Of a stretch of DNA of 64,000 bases, positions 35,390 through 44,202 are shown in pieces. Origin of the DNA: DATFQE01 sp963733845 (GTDB lineage Bacteria; Actinomycetota; Thermoleophilia; Gaiellales; Gaiellaceae); the NCBI GenBank assembly GCA_963733845.1, contig CAVTEM010000010.1, positions 62,001 to 126,000 of the forward strand. The letters run 5' to 3'. A model generated the notes under the pieces. That model did no database searches, was not told where the DNA came from, and saw only the letters and a program-made list of their open reading frames with translations. A program made the position numbers and the translations under genes. Each line of letters starts with the position of its first letter. Positions within the stretch are counted from its first letter, which is position 1.

Positions 35390-36702
35390 TCAGCTGCCCC
35401 GGTTCAGCTCCGCGGTGATTGCCTTGACTCGCCTTCTTCGCCTCGGAGGCGACGCTGCCGCGTCCCGAGAAGATGCGGACGAGCATGTTGCGGATGATCC
35501 GCTTGTTCTCGACGTTGACCCAGTTCTCCGCTGCCGGCACGAACCAGCTCGAGCTGGCCGCGCGGGCGAACGGTGCGACCTGCTTGTTCGTCTTGTGCAC
35601 GTTGGCGAGCGAGGTCGTGTTCGGCAGCACCTTCCCGACCGTGGCCATGTAGCGCATCAGGTCGGTGCCGGTGAACTCCTTGAGCCAGTCGATCGCCAGC
35701 TGGCGGTTCCTGCTGGTGACCGGGATCGCCAGGTCGGAGCCGCCGAGGAACGTCGGCATGTACTTGCCGGGCGTGCGGCTCGGCATCGGGAACGCGCCGA
35801 TCTTGTCCTCGAGGGCCGGGTTGCCCGTGTCCTTGTTCAGGGCGTAGCCCCACTCCCACCCGTTGCCGATGAACGAGCCGACCTTGCCCTTGCCGAAGAC
35901 CAGGGCCTGGGCCGGGTTGGCCTCGTCACCCGTCTTGTTCGCCTTCGAGTACTTCCTGACCATGTTCTTCAAGCGGGTGAGGGCCTGGATGGCCTGCGGC
36001 GAGTCGAGCGTGCCCTTCCACTTGCCGCCCTTGAGCTCGGCGATCTTGCCGCCGTAGTCGTAGACGAACGACATCGAGGCGATCCAGTACTGGCCGGGGA
36101 AGTAGAGCGCCGGAGTAGCGCCGGTCCTTGCCGAACTTCTTCTGCAGCTTCGCCAGCGCGGCCTCGTACTGGTCGAGGCTCTGCGGCGCCTTCTTGACGC
36201 CGGCCGCGCGGAACTGGTCGGTGCGGTAGATCACGCCGCGCGCGCCCGCGTAGTACGGGACGCCGTAGAGCTTGCCCTTGTACGTCGCCGAATCGGTCAG
36301 GCCCTTCAGCCACGTGGACGAGTTCGGGATGCTCCGCTTGGCCGAGGTGATGTCCGCGAATGCGCCGGCGGCCATGTACTTCGTCATCTCGGTGTTCCCG
36401 AGCTCGATCACGTCCGGGGCGTTGCCGCCCGCGAGCGACGCGTCGAACTTGGTCAGATGGTCGTTCCAGGTCTGGTACTCGACCTTGACCTCGGTGCCGG
36501 GATGAGAGGCCTCGAACTTGTTGCTGGCCGCCTTGACCGCGCCGTCCCAGTTCTGCTGGGCGTCGACCTGCAGCCAGACGCGCAGGGTCGTAGCCTGCGC
36601 TCGCTGCGGGGAAGCCGAGCGCGCCGGGACTCCGCTCGCCGTCGCAACGCCGAGCGTAAGCGAGGCGCAGACCACGGCGGCTGCGACTACTCGTAGTCTC
36701 AT
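35390..36702 (-). CDS. Extracellular sugar-binding lipoprotein/protein of ABC transporter, two frameshifts
   Basis: About 430 residues, solute-binding family 1. The signal peptide runs from ATG 36702 (RLRVVAAAVVCASLTLGVAT), with AGGAGGAG upstream as Shine-Dalgarno. Binding-protein landmarks are LRVWLQVDAQQNWDGAVK, GNAPDVIELGNTEM, GVPYYAGARGVIYR and PTFLGGSDLAIP. The frame shifts near 36110 (+1; the next frame resumes at LYFPGQYWIASMSFVYDY) and near 35423 (+1; resuming as AITAELNR with TGA at 35390-35392). If the second shift is ignored, the frame runs to 35343 and overlaps the permease start. No lipobox Cys is obvious, so anchoring is unclear. Confidence 0.88.
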
Positions 36703-36724
36703 TGGTGTCTCCTCCTGCGCTGAT

Positions 36725-36736
36725 TGGTCTTTACCA
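36725..36736. promoter_or_regulatory. GntR operator TGGT-N4-ACCA (site 1)
   Basis: TGGTCTTTACCA, close to the DasR-type consensus TGGTCTAGACCA, in the leader 23 nt upstream of the binding-protein ATG. A block here would repress transport. Confidence 0.65.
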
Positions 36737-36847
36737 CTTCACCACGCGCGGAGGCTCGCATACCGGACCGGTGGTTGTCAAGCCCACTTAACTTCGTGGT
36801 GAACAGGGGCATAGAGGCGGATCGAGCTCATGTGTCCAACCCGTTAA

Positions 36848-36859
36848 TGGTCTTGACCA
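36848..36859. promoter_or_regulatory. GntR operator TGGT-N4-ACCA (site 2)
   Basis: TGGTCTTGACCA just after the SIS-domain gene and 123 bp upstream of site 1. The pair may allow looping or cover a promoter whose -35-like TTGACA lies at 36776-36781 on the minus strand. Confidence 0.62.
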
Positions 36860-36865
36860 AGGCGC

Positions 36866-37918
36866 TCAGAGCGCGAGCGTAACCTTGCTCAGCCCGACCG
36901 GGCGGTCCGGGTCGAGACCCTTCGCCTGCGCGAGCGCCCAGGCCAGAAGCTGGCCGGGCACGACGGAGAGCAGCGGGGCGAGCAGGGGGATCGGCGGCGG
37001 GGGGACGGCCAGCACGTACGCCGCACCCTTGAGCTGCTCGGCCGCAGTCCCGCTCGCGATCAAGGTCGCTCCCGCGGCACGCACCCGCTCAGCTGCCTCC
37101 TGGACGGCGCCGAGGCTCTCGTCGTCGGAGGCGATCGCCCAGACAGGGAAGAACCCGTCGAGGGCCGCGACGGGACCGTGCGCCAGATCGGTGGCCGTCA
37201 GCGGCTCGGCCGCGACGCGGCACGTCTCCAGGAGCTTGAGCGAGATCTCGCGCGCCGTCGCGAACTCCGGGCCGCGGCCGACCACGAACATCCGTCCGAC
37301 GAACGCCAGACTCACCGCCAGCTCGGACACGCGCTGCTCGAGCTCGGGGAGCAGCTCGGTGATCAGGCCGGCCGTCGTCTCGATCCCGGCCGCGAGCTGC
37401 TCGCCCTTGCCGGCCGCGCAGCCTGCGAGGAGCGCGAGCGCCGCTACCTGGGTGGTGTAGGTCTTGGTCGCGGCGACGGCGTGCTCGGCCCCGGCGCCCA
37501 GCGGGAGCACGGCCTCGCAGGCGTCGGCGAGCGCTGACTCGGGGTCGTTCGTGAGCGCCACGGTGAACGCACCGAGCTTGCGAGCCATGCGCGCGTACTC
37601 GACGACGTCGGGCGTCCGCCCGGACTGCGAGAGCGCCACGATCGACGAGCGGGCGAGGTCGAGCTCGGCGCCGTAGTAGACGGAGAGCGAGATCGAGTCG
37701 CGGAGCGCGGTCCAGCCGGGCAGGAGCCCGAAGGCGTAGACGCCGTACGAGGCCGCGTTGTCCGAGGAGCCGTGGCCGACGAGCCGGATCGCGCCCGGCC
37801 CGCGCTCGCGCATCCGGTCGGCGACCGCCTGGAACTCCGGGATGTTGCCGACGAGTCGAGCGAGCGCCTCCGGCTGCTCGCGGATCTCCGCCAGCAGCTG
37901 AGCGCCCACGACGGTCAC
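36866..37918 (-). CDS. Double-SIS sugar isomerase/deaminase, GlmS C-domain-like (possible NagB-II)
   Basis: 350 residues with two SIS domains and no glutaminase domain. Motifs are GHGSSDNAA, ALSQSGRTPDVVE (sugar-phosphate loop), FVVGRGPEFATAREISLKLLET, and the C-terminal GLDPDRPVGLSKVTLAL, typical of GlmS-type isomerases (LAKSVTVE-like end). In this setting, and with no NagB homologue visible, the likely reaction is deamination of GlcN-6-P to fructose-6-P after NagA. An AgaS-like or other amino-sugar isomerase is the alternative. GTG 37918 overlaps the GntR stop by 4 nt. Confidence 0.85.
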   Translation of the reverse strand: MTVVGAQLLAEIREQPEALARLVGNIPEFQAVADRMRERGPGAIRLVGHGSSDNAASYGVYAFGLLPGWTALRDSISLSVYYGAELDLARSSIVALSQSGRTPDVVEYARMARKLGAFTVALTNDPESALADACEAVLPLGAGAEHAVAATKTYTTQVAALALLAGCAAGKGEQLAAGIETTAGLITELLPELEQRVSELAVSLAFVGRMFVVGRGPEFATAREISLKLLETCRVAAEPLTATDLAHGPVAALDGFFPVWAIASDDESLGAVQEAAERVRAAGATLIASGTAAEQLKGAAYVLAVPPPPIPLLAPLLSVVPGQLLAWALAQAKGLDPDRPVGLSKVTLAL

Positions 37919-38685
37919 CTCGGGGAGCGCCCGTCCCGGGGCTGGAACACCGGCGCCGAGCTGGTGCGATCCCGCCGGTTGAGCTCGGTTACGAGCCTGT
38001 AGCGGTCCCCCCGGTAGATGGAGCGGACGAACTCGACGATGTCGCCGGTCTGGGCGCGGGTCGTCCGCTCGAACAGGAACGCGGGCGAGTGCAGCGGCAC
38101 TCCGAGCGCCTCGGACTCCTCCTCGTTGGTGACCGTGGGCTCGATCGTCTGGATCCCGCCCACGATCTCGATGCCGTAGCGCCCGGACAGGAGCTCGTAG
38201 AACGAGCCCTGGTCGAGATCTCTCGGGGTGAGCCCCGGGACGCGCGATTCGGCCACGTGCAGGGTCTCGATCGCCATCGTCTCGCCGTCGGCCAGGCGCA
38301 GCCGCTTCGCGACCACGATCGACTCCGACGGGGAGACGTGCAGGCAGCGCCCAAGGTAGGCGCCGGCGAGCGTCGTCGAGAGCGACAGCGTCTTGCTCCC
38401 GGGACGCATCCCGCGCCGGCGCATCTCCTCGCTGAACGAGGTCATCGTCAGCTCCTGCGCGATCTTCGGCTCGCGCACGAACGTGCCGCTGCCGCGCCGG
38501 CGGTCGAGCAGGCCCTCGCGGACGAGGTCGTCGAGCGCGGCCCGCACGGTCAGGCGCGAGACGCCGAGGTCGACGCTCAGCTGCCGCTCCGAGGGGATCG
38601 CGTTCCCGACGCCGAGCTGCTCGATCAGGTCGACCACGCTCTCGCGGGTCTGACTCTGCTTCGTGGCTCGCTGAGCCGTGCTCAC
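37915..38685 (-). CDS. GntR-family (HutC/UTRA) regulator of amino-sugar genes
   Basis: 256 residues. The winged helix (about 20-75) includes IPSERQLSVDLGVSRLTVRAALDDLVREGLL and the wing RRRGSGTFV. The C-terminal UTRA effector domain runs from about 90 to the end (FLFERTTRAQTGDIVEFVRSIYRGDRYRL, typical last strand). DasR/NagR-type members bind GlcN-6-P or GlcNAc-6-P and recognise TGGT-N4-ACCA, which occurs three times around this locus. The GTG at 38685 is leaderless behind TACGAT; the upstream ATG-like start is not needed. The operator at 38712 covers its -35 area, so autoregulation is likely. Confidence 0.93.
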   Translation of the reverse strand: MSTAQRATKQSQTRESVVDLIEQLGVGNAIPSERQLSVDLGVSRLTVRAALDDLVREGLLDRRRGSGTFVREPKIAQELTMTSFSEEMRRRGMRPGSKTLSLSTTLAGAYLGRCLHVSPSESIVVAKRLRLADGETMAIETLHVAESRVPGLTPRDLDQGSFYELLSGRYGIEIVGGIQTIEPTVTNEEESEALGVPLHSPAFLFERTTRAQTGDIVEFVRSIYRGDRYRLVTELNRRDRTSSAPVFQPRDGRSPR

Positions 38686-38691
38686 GGGGCG

Positions 38692-38697
38692 ATCGTA
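38692..38697 (-). promoter_or_regulatory. -10 element (TACGAT) of the GntR gene
   Basis: TACGAT on the minus strand ends 6 nt before the GTG at 38685. Confidence 0.5.
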
Positions 38698-38711
38698 ACG
38701 GGCCGCTGCCA

Positions 38712-38727
38712 ATTGGTCAATACCAAT
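38712..38727. promoter_or_regulatory. GntR operator ATTGGT-N4-ACCAAT (site 3)
   Basis: Perfect 6-bp arms (ATTGGTCAATACCAAT), the most symmetric of the three sites. It lies between the divergent gntR and murQ promoters, near the -35 position of each. Confidence 0.72.
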
Positions 38728-38753
38728 CGTTTGTATTCGCCGCGGACCGGTAC

Positions 38754-38759
38754 TACACT
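38754..38759 (+). promoter_or_regulatory. -10 element (TACACT) of murQ-nagA-ATPase
   Basis: TACACT ends 8 nt before the ATG at 38768 and lies about 27 bp downstream of operator site 3. Confidence 0.5.
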
Positions 38760-38767
38760 AGCCCGTC

Positions 38768-39652
38768 ATGGCCGTGGACGCGCGCGTGGACGACCCGGTG
38801 ACAGAAGGGCGGGACGAGGCGAACGCCGACCTCGACCTGCGCTCCACGACAGAGCTCGTCGAGCTGATCAACGACGCGGACGCCACCGTCGCCGCCGCCG
38901 TGCGGGCCGCGGCGCGACCGCTCGCCGGGGCGATCGACGCGATCGTCGACCGGCTCGAGCGGGGCGGGAGGATCGTGTACGTCGGTGCGGGAACCTCGGG
39001 CCGGCTCGCGGCGGCGGACGCGGCCGAGTGTCCGGCCACGTTCGGGGTCGAGCCGGGGCTCGTGCTCGCGGTCGTCGCGGACGAGGAGCCGCTCGAGGAC
39101 GACGCGATCGCCGGGCGAGCCGCGCTCGTGTCCGCGGGCGTGGGCTCGGTTGACGCCGTCGTCGCCCTGTCGGCGAGCGGAGGGACGCCCTACGTGCGCG
39201 GAGCGCTGGAAGCCGCCCGCGCGGCCGGCGCGCTCACCGTCGCGGTCGTCTGCGTGCCCGGGTCGGCGCTCGCCGCCGCCGCGGAGCACGCCGTCGAGGT
39301 GGTGGTCGGGCCGGAGGTGATCGCCGGGTCGACGAGGATGAAGGCCGGCACCGCGCAGAAGCTCGTCCTGAACACGATCTCGACGGTGACGATGGTCCGT
39401 CTGGGCAGGACCTTCGGGAACCTGATGGTGTCAGTGGTCGCCGGGAACGCGAAGCTGCGCGCCCGCGCGCGACGCGCGGTCGAGCTCGCCACGGGCGCGA
39501 ACGAGGCCGAGGTGGACGCGGCGCTCTCGGCCGCGGACGGCGACGCCCGCGTGGCGATCGTCTCCCTCCTGCTGGCCGTCGACGCCGACGACGCGCGCGC
39601 CCGGCTGGAGCGACACGGCGGCCGGGTGCGGCCGAGCCTGGAGCAGGCGTGA
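38768..39652 (+). CDS. murQ: N-acetylmuramic acid 6-phosphate etherase
   Basis: 294 residues; cleaves the lactyl ether of MurNAc-6-P to give GlcNAc-6-P. The start has the conserved TEGRDEANADLDLRSTTEL, and the SIS core has YVGAGTSGRLAAADAAECPATFG and LSASGGTPYV. EVIAGSTRMKAGTAQKLVLN and TFGNLMVSVVAGNAKL are MurQ hallmarks. Its presence points to peptidoglycan-derived sugar use, not chitin alone. Leaderless ATG behind TACACT; nagA overlaps its stop by 4 nt. Confidence 0.96.
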   Translation: MAVDARVDDPVTEGRDEANADLDLRSTTELVELINDADATVAAAVRAAARPLAGAIDAIVDRLERGGRIVYVGAGTSGRLAAADAAECPATFGVEPGLVLAVVADEEPLEDDAIAGRAALVSAGVGSVDAVVALSASGGTPYVRGALEAARAAGALTVAVVCVPGSALAAAAEHAVEVVVGPEVIAGSTRMKAGTAQKLVLNTISTVTMVRLGRTFGNLMVSVVAGNAKLRARARRAVELATGANEAEVDAALSAADGDARVAIVSLLLAVDADDARARLERHGGRVRPSLEQA

Positions 39653-40734
39653 GGCTGGGCGTCGAGGCCGCGGTCGTCGACGGCGCTCTCGTGCCGGGCG
39701 ACGTCGAGCTCGTGGACGGCGTCGTCGGCGAGGTCGCCCTGGGCCGTGCGGGCCGGGGGATCGCCGTCCCCGGCTTCGTCGACCTGCAGGTGAACGGCTT
39801 CGGCGGCGTCGACTTCGCGTCCGCGGACGCGGCCGGCTACCGACGGGCGGGCGAGGCCTTGCTCGAGACCGGCGTGACGGCCTTCCAGCCGACGTTCATC
39901 ACGGCGCCCGAGACCGACCTCGCCGACGCACTGCGCGCGATCCCCGCCGAAGGCGTCGGGCCGCGCATCCTCGGCGCGCACCTCGAGGGGCCGTTCGTGT
40001 CCGGCGAGGCGCTCGGCGTGCACCCCGCCTCCGCGCGCCTCGACCCCGACCCGGCCGTGCTGCAGCGGCTGCTCGAGGCTGGGCCGGTCGCCCAGGTCAC
40101 CCTCGCGCCCGAGCTGCCCGGGGCGCTCGAGCTGATCGATCTGCTCACGGCCCGAGGCGTCGTCGTCTCGCTCGGCCATTCGAACGCGACCGCGGCCGAG
40201 GCCCACGCCGCTTTCGACCGCGGCGCGCGGACGGTCACCCACCTCTTCAACGCGATGCGCCCGTTCGGCCACCGCGACCCGGGGCTCGCGGGCGTCGCGC
40301 TGGCACGCGAGGACGTGGTCGTGCAGCTGATCCTGGACGGCCATCACGTGGCGGACGAGGTCGCGCAGGTCGTCTGGCGGGCCGCGGCCGGCCGTGTGGC
40401 GCTCGTCACCGACGCCGTCGCACCGACCGGGGTCGGCGACGGCCGCTTCCGGCTCGGCATCGTGGACGCCGAAGTCGTCGACGGCGTCGCCCGGCGCGCG
40501 GACGGTGTGCTGGCGGGCAGCGTGCTGACGATGATCGAGGCCGTTCGGAACCTGCACGCACTCGGTGCGCCGCTCGGCGACGCCGTTGCGGCCGCGAGCG
40601 CCGTGCCCGCCCGCGTGGTGGGACGCGAGCTCGGCCGGCTGGCTCCGGGAGCTCCCGCCGACCTGCTGATCCTCGACGACCGCCTGGAGCTACGCGGCGT
40701 CTTCGTCGCGGGCAAGGAGCGCGTGGCGGCCTGA
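39649..40734 (+). CDS. nagA: N-acetylglucosamine-6-phosphate deacetylase
   Basis: 361 residues of amidohydrolase fold. Landmarks are VPGFVDLQVNGFGGVDF (the usual N-terminal metal region), HLEGPF (metal Glu), SLGHSNATAAEA, VTHLFNAMRPFGHR, LDGHHVADE and the catalytic Asp in VTDAVAPTG. It produces GlcN-6-P for the SIS-domain enzyme. GTG 39649 overlaps the murQ stop by 4 nt, and the ATPase gene starts one base after its TGA. Confidence 0.96.
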   Translation: MRLGVEAAVVDGALVPGDVELVDGVVGEVALGRAGRGIAVPGFVDLQVNGFGGVDFASADAAGYRRAGEALLETGVTAFQPTFITAPETDLADALRAIPAEGVGPRILGAHLEGPFVSGEALGVHPASARLDPDPAVLQRLLEAGPVAQVTLAPELPGALELIDLLTARGVVVSLGHSNATAAEAHAAFDRGARTVTHLFNAMRPFGHRDPGLAGVALAREDVVVQLILDGHHVADEVAQVVWRAAAGRVALVTDAVAPTGVGDGRFRLGIVDAEVVDGVARRADGVLAGSVLTMIEAVRNLHALGAPLGDAVAAASAVPARVVGRELGRLAPGAPADLLILDDRLELRGVFVAGKERVAA

Positions 40735-40735
40735 G

Positions 40736-41923
40736 ATGGCGGGGATCGTCCTCGACCGGCTGCGCAAGGTCTTCGCGAGCGGCTTCGTCTGCGTCGACGA
40801 CGTCTCGCTCGAGATCGAGGACGGCGAGTTCATGGTGCTCGTCGGCCCCTCGGGCTGCGGCAAGACCTCGCTCTTGCGGCTGATCGCGGGACTGGAGGAG
40901 GCGACCGCGGGCCAGATCCTGATCGGCGAGCGGGACGTGACCGATTTCGCGCCGCGCAAGCGCGACGTGGCGATGGTGTTCCAGAGCTACGCGCTCTACC
41001 CGCACATGAGCGTGCGCCAGAACCTCGGCTACGGGCTGAAGGTTCGGCGCACGGCGAAGGCCGACGTCCGGCGGCGGGTCGAGGAGGTCGCGCGGATGCT
41101 GCGGCTCGACGAGCTGCTCGACCGGCGGCCGGCGCAGCTCTCCGGCGGCCAGCGCCAGCGCGTGGCCATGGGCCGCGCGGTCATTCGCGAGCCCCAGGCG
41201 TTCCTGATGGACGAGCCGCTCTCGAACCTGGACGCGAAGCTGCGCGTGAGCATGCGGGCCGAGCTCTCGGCGCTGCACGCCCGGCTCGGCACGACGACGA
41301 TCTACGTCACGCACGACCAGATCGAGGCGATGACCCTCGGCCAGCGGGTCGCGGTCATGCGCGACGGCCGGATCCAGCAGGTCGACACCCCGCAGGGTCT
41401 CTATCGGTCGCCCCGCAACCTCTTCGTCGCCTCGTTCATCGGCTCGCCGGCCATGAACCTCGTCGAGGCCGTCGTCGACGGCTCTCACGTCGAGTTCGCC
41501 GGCTTCCGGGTGCGGCTCGCGGATCCGGCCGGGCTGCCGGCGGGCCGCGTCATCCTGGGCGTCCGGCCCGAGGCCTTCGAGGACGCGGCCTTCGCTGACC
41601 CGTCCCTGCCGGACATCGACGTCGACGTGGCCGTGATCGAGGAGCTCGGCTCCGACACCCACGCGATCTTCACCGTCGACGCGCCGCCCGTGGACAGCGA
41701 GGAGCTCGGCGCGCGCGAGCAGGAGGAGAAGGAGCTGACGCTGGGCGGCGGGAAAGCCGTCTTCAACGCGCGAGTCGACGCCCGCAGCGCCGCGGCTCCG
41801 GGTGCCCCACTGCGCCTCGCGGTCGACCCGGCCCGGTTCCACTTCTTCGACCCGGACACGGGTGCGAACCTCGCGCTGGACCGCGCGGTCGGCGAAGAAA
41901 CTGCCCAAACCGTCACCGGTTAG
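40736..41923 (+). CDS. Sugar ABC transporter ATP-binding protein (MalK/MsmX family)
   Basis: 395 residues. Walker A GPSGCGKT, Q-loop MVFQSYALYPHMSV, signature LSGGQRQRVAMGRA, Walker B AFLMDEPLSNLD and H-loop THDQIEAMTLG are intact. The C-terminal MalK-like TOBE region (GVRPEAFEDAAF) has an acidic insertion rich in Glu around residues 320-340. It is probably the ATPase for permeases 33542-35346, since those lack one and share the regulon. Confidence 0.93.
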   Translation: MAGIVLDRLRKVFASGFVCVDDVSLEIEDGEFMVLVGPSGCGKTSLLRLIAGLEEATAGQILIGERDVTDFAPRKRDVAMVFQSYALYPHMSVRQNLGYGLKVRRTAKADVRRRVEEVARMLRLDELLDRRPAQLSGGQRQRVAMGRAVIREPQAFLMDEPLSNLDAKLRVSMRAELSALHARLGTTTIYVTHDQIEAMTLGQRVAVMRDGRIQQVDTPQGLYRSPRNLFVASFIGSPAMNLVEAVVDGSHVEFAGFRVRLADPAGLPAGRVILGVRPEAFEDAAFADPSLPDIDVDVAVIEELGSDTHAIFTVDAPPVDSEELGAREQEEKELTLGGGKAVFNARVDARSAAAPGAPLRLAVDPARFHFFDPDTGANLALDRAVGEETAQTVTG

Positions 41924-41939
41924 AGGCACAATCCCTCGG

Positions 41940-42582
<643 letters not shown>

Positions 42583-42641
42583 CTAGTAGACCCATCCGCA
42601 AGTTCGGTCGGGTTCGGGTTCCGCCGGTTCCTGGGTCGCCG

Positions 42642-42647
42642 TAGAGT
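42642..42647 (+). promoter_or_regulatory. -10 element (TAGAGT) of the NTF2-like gene
   Basis: TAGAGT ends 7 nt before the GTG at 42655. Confidence 0.42.
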
Positions 42648-42654
42648 TCGCGGC

Positions 42655-43062
42655 GTGATGGAGCGCGGCGATCGTGCTGGGGTGGCTGAGGAGGAATCGA
42701 AGGTGGCTGACCGCGACGCGATCGTGCGCGTGGCGCTCGACTACTTCGAGGGATGGTTCGATGGCGACGCGGCGCGCATGGAGCGGGCGCTGCATCCCGA
42801 TTTGGCCAAGCGATCCCCGGACGACGCTCCTGCCCCCGGGGAACTGGAGAAGCTCACGGCGCGGGAGATGATCGAGGCGACGGCGAAGGGCGTCGGGAAG
42901 ACGCGAGACGTCCCCGATCGCGGACTCGAAGTCGAAGTCGAGCACGTGCATCGCGAGATCGCGAACGTGACCGTCCGCTCCGCCGTCTACGTCGAATACC
43001 TGCACCTGGTGCGTACGCGCGAGGGATGGAAGATCGTCAACGCCCTCTGGCAGCACCCTTGA
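42655..43062 (+). CDS. NTF2-like / lumazine-binding-like small protein
   Basis: 135 residues of cone-shaped NTF2-like fold: an opening helix ALDYFEGWFDGDAARMERAL, central HPDLAKRS, and the last strands VYVEYLHLVRTREGWKIVNALWQ, matching the putative lumazine-binding (SnoaL-type) family. The GTG ATG pair at 42655 and 42658 gives alternative starts; the TAGAGT box favours 42655. Ligand or reaction unknown. Confidence 0.82.
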   Translation: MMERGDRAGVAEEESKVADRDAIVRVALDYFEGWFDGDAARMERALHPDLAKRSPDDAPAPGELEKLTAREMIEATAKGVGKTRDVPDRGLEVEVEHVHREIANVTVRSAVYVEYLHLVRTREGWKIVNALWQHP

Positions 43063-43078
43063 GCCGCGAATCCGGGTT

Positions 43079-44123
43079 CTAGTCGGTGGCGAGCTTCGCC
43101 ACGCGGCCCTGCTCGCCCGAGGCCCAGCACGCGAAGCCGCCCGCGCAGTCGACCGTGTCGAAGCTGCCGTCGTCGAAGCGGGTCCAGGAGCGGCCGTGGT
43201 CGGAGCTGACGTCGCTGCCGCTCGGCCCGACCGCGATCGCGGTGTTGCCGGTGACCCAGTGGGCACCCGAGCGGTACTCGCCCGGCTCGTCGTCGACGGG
43301 CTGCCAGTTGACGCCGCCGTCGTCGCTGACAGCCATCGAGTCCGGCGACGCGGTGGGCAGGGCGAAGTCACCGCCGACGGCCAGGCCGTGCTGTGCCGAG
43401 CGGAACGCGAGCGCAAAGATGCCGGCGCTCGGCCCGCTGTGGACCGGCGTGCTCGCGACCTGCCAGCTCTCACCGCGGTCGTCGCTGCGGAAGACGCGTG
43501 CCACGACGTCCCCGCCGGTGGCGAACCAGGCGTGCTTGCCGCCCTGCGAGACGATGCACTGGCCGCTGGCCGCAAAGGCGAACTCACCGGGCAGCGCGGG
43601 AGGCATGTCCGCGTCCACGATCTGCCAGCTGCGCCCGCCGTCGCTCGTTCCGAGGATGCGGAAGCGGCCGTCGACCGGATCGGAGAGCGCCAGGCCGCGC
43701 TTGCTGTCGAAGAACGTCATGCAGTCGTAGAAGGCGGTCGGCTCGGCGTTCGTGAACACGAGCTGCCACGTGGCGCCGCCGTCCGACTGTGCGATAGATC
43801 CGCGAGTCCGTGCCGGTGCCGATCGAGAGGATCACGGCCGTCTGCGCGTCGAAGGCCTCGATGTCGCGGAACTGGAGGGTCGCGGTTCCGGGCGGGCCGA
43901 CGCTCTGCCACGTGCTGCCGCCGTTCGTCGTCCGCAGCACGGTGCCGACGCTCCCGCTCGCCCACACGACGTTGTCGCTCACGACCGAGAGCCCGCGAAG
44001 CCGCGCCGTCGAGCCGGTCGGGCTCAGCTGCCACGAGAAGTCCGCGGCCTGCCCCGGCGAGAAGGCGGCAGAGACGGCCGCGATCGCCACGACGAGCCCG
44101 ATCAATGCGAGACGCTTCGCCAC
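43079..44123 (-). CDS. Secreted YCF48/BNR-repeat beta-propeller protein, one frameshift
   Basis: About 347 residues. Signal peptide LALIGLVVAIAAVSAAFSPGQA; then seven-bladed BNR-type repeats with recurring S(D/T)DGG.(S/T)W elements (TTNGGSTWQS, TSDGGRSWQI, SDDRGESWQV, SDDGGVNWQP, SSDHGRSWTR). The final blade holds a Cys pair (VDCAGGFACWAS). The frame changes at about 43787; removing one base gives YRTSDGGATWQLVFTN. Similar proteins assist photosystem II assembly in phototrophs, but here the role is unknown. GTG 44123 is leaderless behind TAGCTT. Confidence 0.85.
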
Positions 44124-44131
44124 GGCGCGGG

Positions 44132-44137
44132 AAGCTA
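44132..44137 (-). promoter_or_regulatory. -10 element (TAGCTT) of the BNR-repeat gene
   Basis: TAGCTT on the minus strand ends 8 nt before the GTG at 44123. Confidence 0.4.
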
Positions 44138-44202
44138 ACGCATCCGCGCGAACGACGCCGCAGTTCAGCTGATGGTCGCCTTTGCTTGCGCGACCGGACG
44201 GG

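Noticed and set aside
36738..36803. TTCACCACG ... CGTGGTGAA 9-bp inverted repeat, 48 nt apart, in the binding-protein leader
   Set aside because: Spacing is too wide for one dimer site and no regulator of that type is nearby; possibly chance.
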